Assembly (NCBI GenBank): GCA_023014365.1
Contig: JAEBUN010000010.1
Span: forward strand, 124,001-188,000
From: Lepiota brunneoincarnata
Taxonomy: Eukaryota; Basidiomycota; Agaricomycetes; Agaricales; Agaricaceae
Reading direction: 5' to 3'
DNA: 64,000 bases
In this document: piece after piece, positions 47,141-56,413 of the stretch
How positions within the stretch are numbered: the first letter of the stretch is position 1
How the letters are laid out: every line of letters begins with the position of its first letter
Program-made: the position numbers and the translations under genes
The notes under the pieces: model-generated
What the model was told of the DNA's origin: nothing
Database searches by the model: none
Seen by the model: only the letters and a program-made list of their open reading frames with translations

Positions 47141-50100
47141 TGGTGGGGTTGTCTAGTTTGTGGGCCCTTTTATATTCTTCAATGACTTCCTTGGCGTTCT
47201 CCAGGTTTGCTTCTGGCTCCCAGGAATCCTCAGTGGGAAGGTATCCTTTCCATCTGACTAGGAATTGATACTTGTTCCGGAATTTTCTGTGGCGCAGTAT
47301 TGACTCGACCTCGTATTCTTCTTCTCCATTTACAAGGTCGGGTGGTGGGGCTGTGTTGTATTCCCCATGTGTGTCGTTCTCTTCTGCAGGCATTAGGAGG
47401 CTCGCATGAAACTTGTTGTGGATCTTCCATTTGATGGGTAATTTTAGTTCATAGGTTACAGGTCCGAGTTTTCTTGTTATGGTGAAGGGACCTTCTCGGC
47501 GTTGGGCCAGTTTCTTTGAGGCGTACTGAATTGGGAGGTTGCGGTTGTCGAGCCAAACCTTCTGTCCAACTTTTAGATTGATATCTGGCCGGTTATATCT
47601 TGCAGCCATTTTTAGTCTGGCTTGTTCATGCGCAGCTTGGGCTTCTTGGCATATCTTGGCGAGGTATTTAAACTTCTCTCCTATTGCTGGAATGTTCGTT
47701 GGCTCCTCGGAGGTCGGAAATCCTTTGGGGCTTGATCCATAGAGGAGTTCAAATGGGGTATGTTGGTGTTCGGCATGTGTTTTCGAGTTGTGGACATATT
47801 CCAGGAGTGGGAGTGCCTTTACCCATTTGTTTGGGTTCGATGAGCAATAGATGCCAAGGTAGAGTTCTATTTCTTGATTGAATCGCTCTGTTTGTCCGTC
47901 TGTCTGGGGGTGGTAGGCGGTAGAGAGTGCTTGTTCGATTCCGAGTTGTTTGTAGAATTCTTTCATGGATTTGGCGGCGAATCTGGGGTTGCGATCACTG
48001 AGAACTTTCTCGGGAAGGCCAAATCTAGAGAATAGCCGTTTGATAAGAATTTCGGCGATCTTGTCCGCGTTGGCGGTTTTCGCAGTAGGTTCTAGAATTA
48101 TCCCCTTCGTAAGCTGGTCGACCACGACCAGTATAGAATCATGGGGTCCGTCCGGGGGTAGGTCTGTGATAAGATCCATCGAGATGTTTGAGAATGGACG
48201 GGTAGAGCGGGGTCCAGGGATAGGTTGAAGCGGTGGTTTTAGGGGGTGGCGATTGATCTTGTATTGTTGGCAAGCACCACATCCTTTGACGTAGTTTTTG
48301 ACAAATGATCGCATCCCAGGCCAGTAGGCGTATTCCTGGAGTTTTCTAGTTGTTTCTGCGATTCCAGGGTGTCCTGCGGTGGGTGAGTCGTGTACTCTTT
48401 GCAGTAAGCGGCGTCTGAGGTGTAAATCTTGTGGTATAAATAGCTTTCCTTGAACGCGTGGGTGTCCTGAGTCATCTTCTTGGGCGATGTCGGTCTGTTT
48501 CTTTTTCTTCCACAGCTCTTTTATTTCCTGTTTAGTATTTTCGTCGATAATATGGATATGTTGTGGCTGTTCTGGGGTGAAGAATTTGTCAGGGAGTGCA
48601 ACGACCTGTTTGTTGTCTCTTGTCTTGGGTTCATGATCGGGTCGTCTGGAAAGGGCGTCTGCTGGTCCATTTTTCTTTCCAGGGATATGTCAGATTTCGA
48701 TGTCAAATCGTTGCATGTAGGCAATCCATCGGGCTTGTCTTCTGCTGAGGTCTTCAGGTTTTCTCCAGCGGCGAAGGTTGTCGTGATCTGACCATACGAT
48801 GGTCTTGTGTGATGATCCTTCTATGTGGTGGCGCCATTCTTTGAGTGCTTGGATAATGGCGAAGAGTTCCTGTTCGGAGCAATGATAGTTGCGTTCGGCT
48901 GGTGAGAATCCTTTTGAGAAGTATGCGACTGGGTGTTTAACTCCATTGTTGTCGCGTTGAAGTAGGACTGCTCCTGATGCAAATAGTGATGCGTCGCATT
49001 CGATTTCGAAGGGTTTGTCTCGGTCGGGGACCATTAATACCGGTTCGCTTTGGAATTTCCTCTTGAGAGTATCGAAGGCGTTCTGGCATTCTTCTGTCCA
49101 TTCGAATTTCTTGGTTTTGGACATTAGGGCATTGAGAGGTTTTGCCCATGTGGCGTATTGGTGTATGAATTTTCGATAGAAGTTGCAAAATCCTATGAAT
49201 TTTCGTACGTCGCACGGGGTAGTTGGTGTTGGCCATTCAGCGATGCCTTTGAGCTTTGCTGGGTCCATCGAAACTGAGTCGGGAGTGATAATAACTCCTA
49301 GGTATTCGAGTCGTTGTCGTTCGAATTCGCATTTCTCGGTTTTGAGGTATAGATCATTGTCCTTGAGTATCTTGAGTACTTCTCTTGTGAGGCGTCGAAG
49401 TTCTTGTTTTGTTTTTGCGTGAATGAGGATGTCGTCCATGTAAACAATTACTCCTCCATTGTCAATGAGTTTTCGAAATAATGAGTCCATCATGGTTTGG
49501 AATGTTGCTGGGGAGTTACACATTCCAAAGAACATAACCGTGGGTTCGAATAATCCTCGGGGTGTCCTGAAGGCTCCTTTCCATTCATCTCCTTTGCGTA
49601 TGCGGATGTTGTTGTATCCTGCTCGTACGTCGAGTTTGGTAAAGTATTTTGATCCTCGAAGTTTGTCGAGAATATGAGAGATGAGGGGGAGGTTGTACGC
49701 ATTTTTGACGGTATGCTCGTTGAGGTACCTGTAGTCTTGACAGGGGCGTAGTTTTCCATCTTTCTTTCCTACGAAGAAGAAAGGTGATGCCATTGGCGAT
49801 TCGGATGGTCGAATGTATCCCTTTTGAAGGTTTTCTTCTAGGAATGTGTCGAGTTCCTTTTCTTCGTTGAGGGAGAGTCGGTAGGACTTCATGGCAATTG
49901 GTTTGAATGATTCCTTGAGTTCAATTTTGTGATCCCATGGTCGTTGTGGGGGGAATCGTTCGGCTTGTTTCTTGCTAAATACTGGGAGGTATTCGTGGAA
50001 TTCCGTGGGTACGACTTTTCTTGGGTCGTCGTTTTTCTTTTCTCCGTGTTGTACGGCGAGGAATTGTGATGCGGAGGCTTTGAAGTTGATTTCTTCGAAG

Positions 50101-50516
50101 CTTGTGGGCTCTAGTGTGGAGATGTGGTTGAGTTGGTCGTTGTAGATCCAATCGGGTTCCATGGATTGGATGAGTTCTCGGAATATAGTGTTGTCCCAAC
50201 GTTCGTTTCTCCAGCGTAGTTGTTTGGCATCCCAGTCGATGTCTGGGTTGTGTTCTGCAAGCCAAGGGAATCCAAGGATGAGTCTTGGGCTTCCGAGGGA
50301 GACTACTTTTGGTTTGATCTCCATATTCTTCCCGTTAACCGTTAGGTTGAGGGTCGTGTAGTGGGTGGCTGTTCCATTTTCGTTAACAGATCCATCGGCA
50401 TTTCGTACTTCGATGGGTCGATCGAGGGATGTCGTTTTGAATGAATGTTGTTTGACCATTCCGGGGTCAATGAAGTTTCCTGCTGCTCCTGAGTCGAGTA
50501 GGGCGAGTAGTTCCAC
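47022..50516 (-). CDS. pol: Chromovirus Pol polyprotein (one in-frame TGA)
   Basis: A single frame broken only by TGA at 48690-48692. In order: aspartic protease (ALLDSGAAGNFID at the start), reverse transcriptase with KLDVRAGYNNIRIRKGDEWK and catalytic YMDD (codons at 49431-49442), RNase H (FEIECDASLFASGAVL, QELFAIIQALKEWRHH, VWSDHDNLRRW), then after the TGA the linker HIPGKKNGPADALSRRPD. Integrase follows, with zinc-binding HDSPTAGHPG...CGACQQYK and core motifs ISMDLITDLPPD, VLSDRNPRFAAKSMKEFYKQ and AYHPQTDGQTERFNQEIE. The C-terminal chromodomain is YEVESILRHRKFRNKYQFLV then RWKGYLPTEDSWEPEANLEN. The TGA replaces the residue before HIPG, usually Arg or similar (CGA to TGA). The true start lies upstream of 50516; frame differs from gag, so a frameshift or its own start is needed. 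Confidence 0.93.
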
Positions 50517-50677
50517 GCTTTCGGGTCCTTCCTTAGTGAACTTGTGTTTTCGGATTCGACAGGGTAGATGTATTACGCGTGCTGACGATTCCTGTAACTT
50601 TACAACATTAATATCATTTTGTGAATAGGAAAGGGAAGGAGGTCTTTGTGGAGGGCTAGACGTGGTGGCTAGTCTCC

Positions 50678-51802
50678 TTAGGCAAAATCCTTAACCAGAG
50701 GGGCATCTGGGTGGTTGGATTCATTTGCAAAATGTTCGTAGATGTCCTCGACTTCTTTGTCGGTTGCATCTTCTAATATGTTGTATAGCGAGTTCTTTTT
50801 CCTGTAGCTTGCTTGTCTTCTTCTGGATATCGCATTTGACCGGTTTCTGGCATCCAAATTGCGGGGTAATTCGGATCGGCGATATATTGTCTTCTTGGTG
50901 GGGCATTCACAGGCGAAGTGTCCAGTCTTGCGGCAGTTGAAGCATCTCTTTTCTTTGAGATCCTTTCTTTGGGCGTCCGTGAGGATTGCATTGAGGGCTT
51001 TGCGGGTGCGTTCTTGTACCAACTGGTGGAGTCTGTCTTCTTCGGTCTCCTCATCTTCATCAGCTTCCTCGGCGAGTAGATCTGGCTCGTCCTCAAAGTC
51101 GAGGTTGTAGACTGCTTCGGCGAGTTGGTCAATATCCATTGCGTTAGGGTCTGTTGCTTGATAGGGCAGTGGGACACGGCGCGTAAAAGCATTTCTTTTC
51201 CCTTTAAATGGGCGAGTGCGCAAAGTCGTTGGAAACGAGGGAGTCCCTCAAGTTTGCATATAGTCGCGTTGAGTTTGTAGTATCTGATATGCTGTTCGAG
51301 CTTGCTTGAACCAGTCGCTGAGTTTGTTTCCTGGATTGAGGCTAATTGTCTTGATTGCGACGGGGCGATCCAGCCCGTTCTTGAAATAGTTGACCGCCGC
51401 CACTCCATCTCCAAGGTCGGCCTGATAGGCAAGTATCTGGAACTGGGATATGTAATCATCGATATATCGTCCATTCTGTTTGAGGTGGCGGATTCTGTCC
51501 ATTGCATCAGCGGGGACATTGTTTGGGGCGAAGGATGTATCGAGTCCTTCGAGAAATTTCTTCCATGTCGGAAGGGTCTGGCTTCCATCAAGTTCTTTGT
51601 TTGATTCCAAGAATGCTCCTCTCCATGTTGCGGCGGGGCCGGTGGACATGTATGAAAGGGCGAATTGTATCTTGGTCTTGTCATCGGGAAAGGCTCCTGG
51701 CTTTGCATCGATGTATAGTTGTACTGCATCCTTCCAGAGGCGGAAGTAGTCGGTCTCTCCATTTAAGGTTGGGGGTGTATTGATTTTTGCGGAGGAGGCC
51801 AT
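50678..51802 (-). CDS. gag: Chromovirus Gag (one in-frame TGA)
   Basis: Start MASSAKINTPPTLNGETDYF at 51802. The retrotransposon Gag core follows (FRLWKDAVQLYIDAKPGAF, FALSYMSTGPAATWRGAFLE, DYISQFQILAYQADLGDG), then TGA at 51248-51250. The same frame continues GTPSFPTTLRTRPFKGKRN, an acidic stretch (LDFEDEPDLLAEEADEDEE) and a CCHC knuckle CFNCRKTGHFACECP, with the stop at 50678. As in pol, the stop sits where CGA (Arg) would fit. Gag packages the RNA and forms the particle. With the TGA, this copy would make a knuckle-less Gag unless it is read through. Confidence 0.88.
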
Positions 51803-52536
51803 ATTGTTAATGTCAGAGGTTGTGGATTCCTCGTCGGAAGTGTGAATAGACCCGGTAGTGGGGCTAACTTCGGATGGTTCGGATTGTACAGGGGAACTGG
51901 ATCGAGGCGGTGAGTGTACCGGTGATCCAAGTGGTGATGTGAGGGGTGAGAATGTTCTTGGGGGTTTCTGTTGCGAAGTGTTGTCGCTAGTTCTTGTACT
52001 TGTTGAGGGTTGAGGACCGGAGGATGGGGTAGATGTTCTATGAATCGGCTCCCCGAGCTTTGAGCGGGTAGAGGTGGCAGTTCTTTCAGGTGGTGGTTGT
52101 TTAGGTAGGGATTGAAGGACTGATGCTGGGGGTGCTGGGTATCCTGGGTCTTCTGTTCGACGTTGAACTCTCTCGGTAGGTTGTGTAGGGTACGGTGCGG
52201 AACCAGAGGGTGAACGAGTGAGGGGTATAGGTTTTGTTTTCTTTTTAGGGTCCGTGGTGGAGGGGGTGTGAAGTCGGGTTTGGAATCGGTTGTCGACCAG
52301 TCAGAACTGTTGGATTCTTCGTAGTCGGTGGCAAGGGGGTCGTTTTGGTTTGTAGACAGGGTGAAGAGGGAAGAAGTCGAAGGTGAAGGTGAGGGTGAAT
52401 AAACAACGCTTGCGGGTGCGTTATCCCAATCGACGCTTGAAGGTGCGGATGACCTGTATACAACGCTTACGGGTGCGTTATCCCAATCAACACTTAAAGG
52501 TGTGGATGACCTATCAACGCTTTCGGTGCGTCTGAC
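51763..52536 (-). CDS. Chromovirus leader open frame with 20-residue tandem repeats
   Basis: An open frame between the 5' LTR and gag, overlapping the gag start by about 40 bases in another frame. It begins with two imperfect 20-residue repeats (SVDWDNAPVSVVYRSSAP, SVDWDNAPASVVYSPS) and continues Pro/His/Leu-rich. No ATG is seen at its beginning (TTG is there), so it may be a spliced or fused Gag N-terminus or untranslated. Copy 2 of the element (63730 onward) keeps the same repeats. Confidence 0.4.
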   Translation of the reverse strand, partial: VRRTESVDRSSTPLSVDWDNAPVSVVYRSSAPSSVDWDNAPASVVYSPSPSPSTSSLFTLSTNQNDPLATDYEESNSSDWSTTDSKPDFTPPPPRTLKRKQNLYPSLVHPLVPHRTLHNLPREFNVEQKTQDTQHPQHQSFNPYLNNHHLKELPPLPAQSSGSRFIEHLPHPPVLNPQQVQELATTLRNRNPQEHSHPSHHHLDHRYTHRLDPVPLYNPNHPKLAPLPGLFTLPTRNPQPLTLTIWPPPQKSIHPQP

Positions 52537-52715
52537 CAAGGGTGCAGAGGGTATGGTGGCCTGCTCTACGGGGGTGTATCACCGGACAGCGACAAGGCGT
52601 GTCGTCAGATACGGTTGGCACTCGGATAGCGATAAAGCGTATCGTCTGCCGGTGTGGAAGGGTAGCGACAAGGCGTACCGATACCACGGGGTGTACGATG
52701 GAGGTTGTCCAAAGG

Positions 52716-52727
52716 AAGCTTTAATCT
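52716..52727 (-). promoter_or_regulatory. Candidate self-priming primer-binding site
   Basis: Two bases inside the 5' LTR, the minus strand reads agattaaagctt. This is the exact reverse complement of aagctttaatct in the LTR downstream of its TATA box. No TGG-type tRNA-complementary site is visible at this place. Confidence 0.6.
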
Positions 52728-52729
52728 AA

Positions 52730-53427
52730 TGTTATGATCCGTGCTCCTTCTGTATCCGAGGATAACTGGAGACGGCCTTCAATCACTCTACAAGGTGTCC
52801 GAGACGGTTGGCCTTATAGAGCTTAGTGGATCGCGCTCAATGAGATAACGAGGGAAGACGCCAAGTTAAGGCAGAGAGGTAAACGACCGCTGTTAACAAG
52901 ATTAAAGCTTAGGGCTTTAATCTCTACTTGTACAGGCCTTATATACCTATGAGGTGCTATATACTCGTTATAGGTTACTTGGCTGTTCTACTGGTCGTGC
53001 GCAGTCCTGACCATGATGCACATCCTGGCTGATGGCATCCTAGCGTTATTTATATTACAATGAGTCAGTACTCTCGCTACTGCTGTGCGATGTTCCATCG
53101 CTTTCCTCTGACTCATAATCTCCTTCTCCCGATTGTATCTCCATGGAGTCGTCTCCGTTCTCGCTCTCCATTCTCTCGGTGCTTCCATCCGTATCAGAGG
53201 TTGGGTCGGTTGATCCATGGTTATCTTCCTCGTCCTCGGGGTATTCCAATATATCCTCCAAGGTTATCTCCATTCCTGCTTCTCTTGCCAGGTCCTGCAT
53301 GGCGGTATAATATTCCCCTTCTTCGTCTTCGTATTCTTGTGCCCGTAGTTGGTCTGTAGTCTCCTGTACCCATCTTGTAAAGTCGAACAATGATTCTTGT
53401 TCCTCCCGGTCTGGACTGTTCATAACA
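52730..53427 (-). repeat. 5' LTR of the chromovirus
   Basis: 698 bases, TGTTATGA/TCATAACA ends, adjacent ATTTC target duplication. On the minus strand it holds a TATA box (gtatataagg) followed about 35 bases later by aagctttaatct (plus-strand complement at 52899-52910), which is complementary to the sequence just inside the element. Confidence 0.95.
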
Positions 53428-53432
53428 ATTTC

Positions 53433-54536
53433 AGATGTGCCAAATGGTTGATGAACTCAATCCCAAATTACAACAGGAACTCTATTCTGCACTAGCCAAA
53501 GATCTGGAGATGCGTCCATTCCAGGATTTTTAAAATGGAATGCTGTCAGTCAATGTGCCCCTGTACGTTCCAGAACTCAGAAGGACTTTATGTACTCACA
53601 CTCCCAGAAGGACAATTTCTTGATAAACTCTGTACAATTATGACTCTCCCTGAATAAAAGATCCCTTTTCCTACCCATCAAGATTTAGAGTGAACAGACA
53701 TCAAAACCTGTGGCCATCACTGCCCTGATAGACTCAGGAGCCCAAGGGAATTTTATCTCCCACAAAGTCATTGAATGACATGGTTATCAAACCAAATGGC
53801 TGGATCAACCAATTTCCCTCAGCAACGTTGATGGAACTGACAATCAACATGGCAAGATCCATGAATATATCAAAATTAAAACCATCATTGATGGAAGAGA
53901 CTGCACACTAGAAGTGTATGTCACCAACACTGTGAGAAAGACCTTGTCATCAGATTTCCCTGGTTGGAACAATACAATGCTGACATCAACTGGAAAACCA
54001 AGACATTCTCTAGACCTCTGACCCTGCCAAGACTACCATTATCTCAACAATCACATGATCAAAAACACTTACCCAATCTCCATGATCTCCTCTATCATGG
54101 ATAAACTCAAAGGAGCTAAGTACTTCACTAAGCTTGATGTCTGCCTAGGATACAATAACATCAGAATCAAAGATGGTGACCAATGGAAAGCAGTGTTCAA
54201 GACTCCTATAGGTCTTTTCAAACTAACTGTTATGTTTTTTGGACTCTGCAACAGTTTGCAATGTTCCAACATATGATGGACACATTATTCTCCAAAATAC
54301 TGGAAAAAAGAGGAATTATCATCTACATGGATGATATTCTAATCTACGGAAAAACCCAGGAAGAAACTGACCAACTAATGGAAAAAGTACTGCAAATCCT
54401 GCAGGAAAATGACCTATATCTCAAAGCAGAGAAATGTGAGTTCAACAAACAATGACTCAAACATCTCAGCATGATTATCACACCAGACAAGATTAAAATG
54501 GACCCTGGGAAACTCAAAGGAATAGAAGACTGGCCT
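53433..54536 (+). pseudogene. Decayed protease/RT of Ty3/gypsy element G1 (continuation)
   Basis: Resumes G1 on the right of the young element: protease ALIDSGAQGNFISHKVIE, a TGA where Arg is expected, then LVRKTL-type sequence and SDFPWLEQYNADINWKTKTF. After a deletion the RT pieces [38 protein letters not shown] and LQENDLYLKAEKCEFNKQ appear in several frames. Ends at the LTR-like repeat at 54537. Confidence 0.8.
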
Positions 54537-54850
54537 GTGTAAGGGGAACTTCAGGTCACTGCTCACAACCTCAAATTTGGAAATTCAATTCCCAACCTCC
54601 TAGCACTTGGAAATCCAATTCCCTGCCCCTCTATGTTCGGAAACCCAATTCTCTGCCTCTCTATGTTCAGAAACCTGATCTCCAGCTTCCCTATGCTCAG
54701 AAATCTGATTCCCTGCCTTCCTGCATTTGGAAATCTCATTTCCAGCCCCTTTTGGCCCAGAATTTGGTCCTCCAGCACTCCAGTGCTCAGAGTTCCTTCC
54801 TACACCCCTCCAATGCAGATGTGAACCCTCACTGGTGCATATAACCCTGC
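54537..54850 (+). repeat. LTR-like repeat beginning TGTAAGGGGAAC, copy 2, with 30-bp minisatellite
   Basis: Shares both ends with 42243-42432. Between them, 54575-54795 holds about seven imperfect 30-bp units of the form ttcggaaacccaattctctg plus ten bases. Because 30 is a multiple of 3, the minus strand reads a decapeptide repeat (GIRFLSIGKL, EIRFLNIERQ, RIGFPNIEGQ, GIGFPSARRL). Confidence 0.65.
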
Positions 54851-56286
54851 CCTGAGCCCATTCCTGACCATACCCACTTTAGACATCCCTGACACCTCAC
54901 GGCCCTTTATGTAGAGTAGATTACTTAACTTGAACTTATGGCAAGTAGTATAAGTAGTGTAGGTGAGCTTGGAGAAATCTTACTCAATTCTCTAAAGTTT
55001 CCCCCTGCTCAGTCAATGCAACATGACAACCAGGTTGCCCTTACAGAAGAATCGAGTCTATTCTCAGAGGACTGGCTATTGACAATGCTTGGACAAGCTA
55101 CACCACTTCTCCTGTGCCAACTACACCCTTCCTCTACCTCCTGGCACCTTTACCAAAATGTCCTAAGAGCAGCAACAGCAACCACCAACTCAAATGACTA
55201 TTGAGGAGGTATAGACTCACTACTCACAGACATGGCAGCTATACAGGCCTGACAAGCTGAAGCCAAATGGAACATGACAGACATGGTGAATGGCATACAT
55301 GACACCCTCCAAAACCTCATGGACTCAGTAGGATACCAGCACCCTAACACCCCCCCCTATCTCAGCCATGCCCCTCAACTGAGGAGAGTATGACACCTGA
55401 GCTGTGATTCACAACCCCCCTCCTCCCACTCTCCACTCCCATCCACCATCACCTCCACCACATACCTCTACCAAGGCCAAGGTAGCAATCCTACCTGAAT
55501 TTGATGGAGAACATGCCAAGGGTTGTGCATTTTTGAATGCATGCCAGCTCTACATTCAGCTCTTAGCAGATCAGTTTTGTTCTGATGAACAGAAAATACT
55601 GTGGACCCTCTCTTACATGAAGTTGGGATGTGTGGTGCAATGGACTGATGAGCTATGTAAAGGCCTGTACAAGTAGAGATTAAAGCCTTAAGCTTTAATC
55701 TTGTTAACAGCAGTTGTTAATCTCTCTCTGCCTTAACTTGGTGTGTTCCCTTGTTATCTCATTGAGTGTGATCCACTAAGCTCTGCAAGGCCAACTGTCT
55801 CGGACACCTTGTAGAGTGATTGAAGGCCTTCTCCAGTTATCTTTGGATACAGAAGGAGCAAGGATCATAACACTTCCCCAACTTTGCTATCACTGTAAAA
55901 GACCAGGACACATGAAGGCTGAGTGCCCACTCCATCATGACATCTGGTACATGGATCTGGAGGAATGAGAGGAGCTAATGCAGAGGTGGAATTCTAAGAT
56001 AGATACCCTAGCTGCAATGACTGGAATTCCAAGAGGGGAAGAAGCAGAGGTGGTATCAGAGGAGGATTTTCAGCAATGCAATGGGTGACTGGTGGGCCCC
56101 CACCACATTCAAGTAATAGGTTCTCTGTTTTGTCAGTAGATGAAATAGAACCCATTTCTGACTCCCTACTGACCTCCAAAGACACACCACCACCCCCCAA
56201 AACTTCAATGTGACATTCCTGTTGGAAACACCACCTTTCAAAGAGACTAGTCATCGCTTACTCTGACTTGGAATCCAAATCCCTCC
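54851..56286 (+). pseudogene. Decayed gag of Ty3/gypsy element G2
   Basis: Gag core STKAKVAILPEFDGEHAKG, FLNACQLYIQLLADQFCSDE and KILWTLSYMKLGCVVQWTDE up to 55660, an inserted LTR remnant, then a zinc knuckle LCYHCKRPGHMKAECP at about 55880-55930 and more broken frame to 56286. There the copia element was inserted; the protease of the same element resumes at 60489. CpG-poor throughout. Confidence 0.75.
55661..55872 (+). repeat. Old, CpG-eroded 3' part of a chromovirus LTR
   Basis: Aligns with 63421-63629 of the young LTR over its whole length, ending ggatcataaca. Of about eleven CpG sites in the young sequence, roughly ten are lost here, mostly as TG or CA (gcggtcg became gcagttg, gagcgcg became gagtgtg). 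The R segment aagctttaatct is preserved. Confidence 0.85.
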
Positions 56287-56413
56287 TGTAGAATGTCTAA
56301 GTCTACCATAGGCATAAGTATCATAGTGTAAAACATAAGGGTAAATTTCTACTCACCTCAGTAGCTCATAGCACAAGTACTGAGGTGTCTAATGGCAGGT
56401 TGGTGAGTATATA

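Larger units (their letters stand above)
45186..53427 (-). mobile_element. Full-length chromodomain Ty3/gypsy retrotransposon (chromovirus)
   Basis: 8242 bases bounded by two 698-bp LTRs and a perfect 5-bp target duplication ATTTC (45181-45185 and 53428-53432). The order on the minus strand is 5' LTR, leader with a repeat-bearing open frame, gag, pol (protease, RT, RNase H, integrase with C-terminal chromodomain), an extra zinc-knuckle/acidic coding region, 3' LTR. The LTRs differ at only 4 of 698 positions, so insertion is recent. It split the older element G1, which has the opposite orientation. Two TGA codons (in gag and pol) make this copy probably non-autonomous. A second copy begins at 62932 and old fragments lie at 42658 and 55661. 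Confidence 0.95.

Noticed and set aside
45186..53427. An env gene in the chromovirus
   Set aside because: The extra open frames have no signal peptide or membrane segment.
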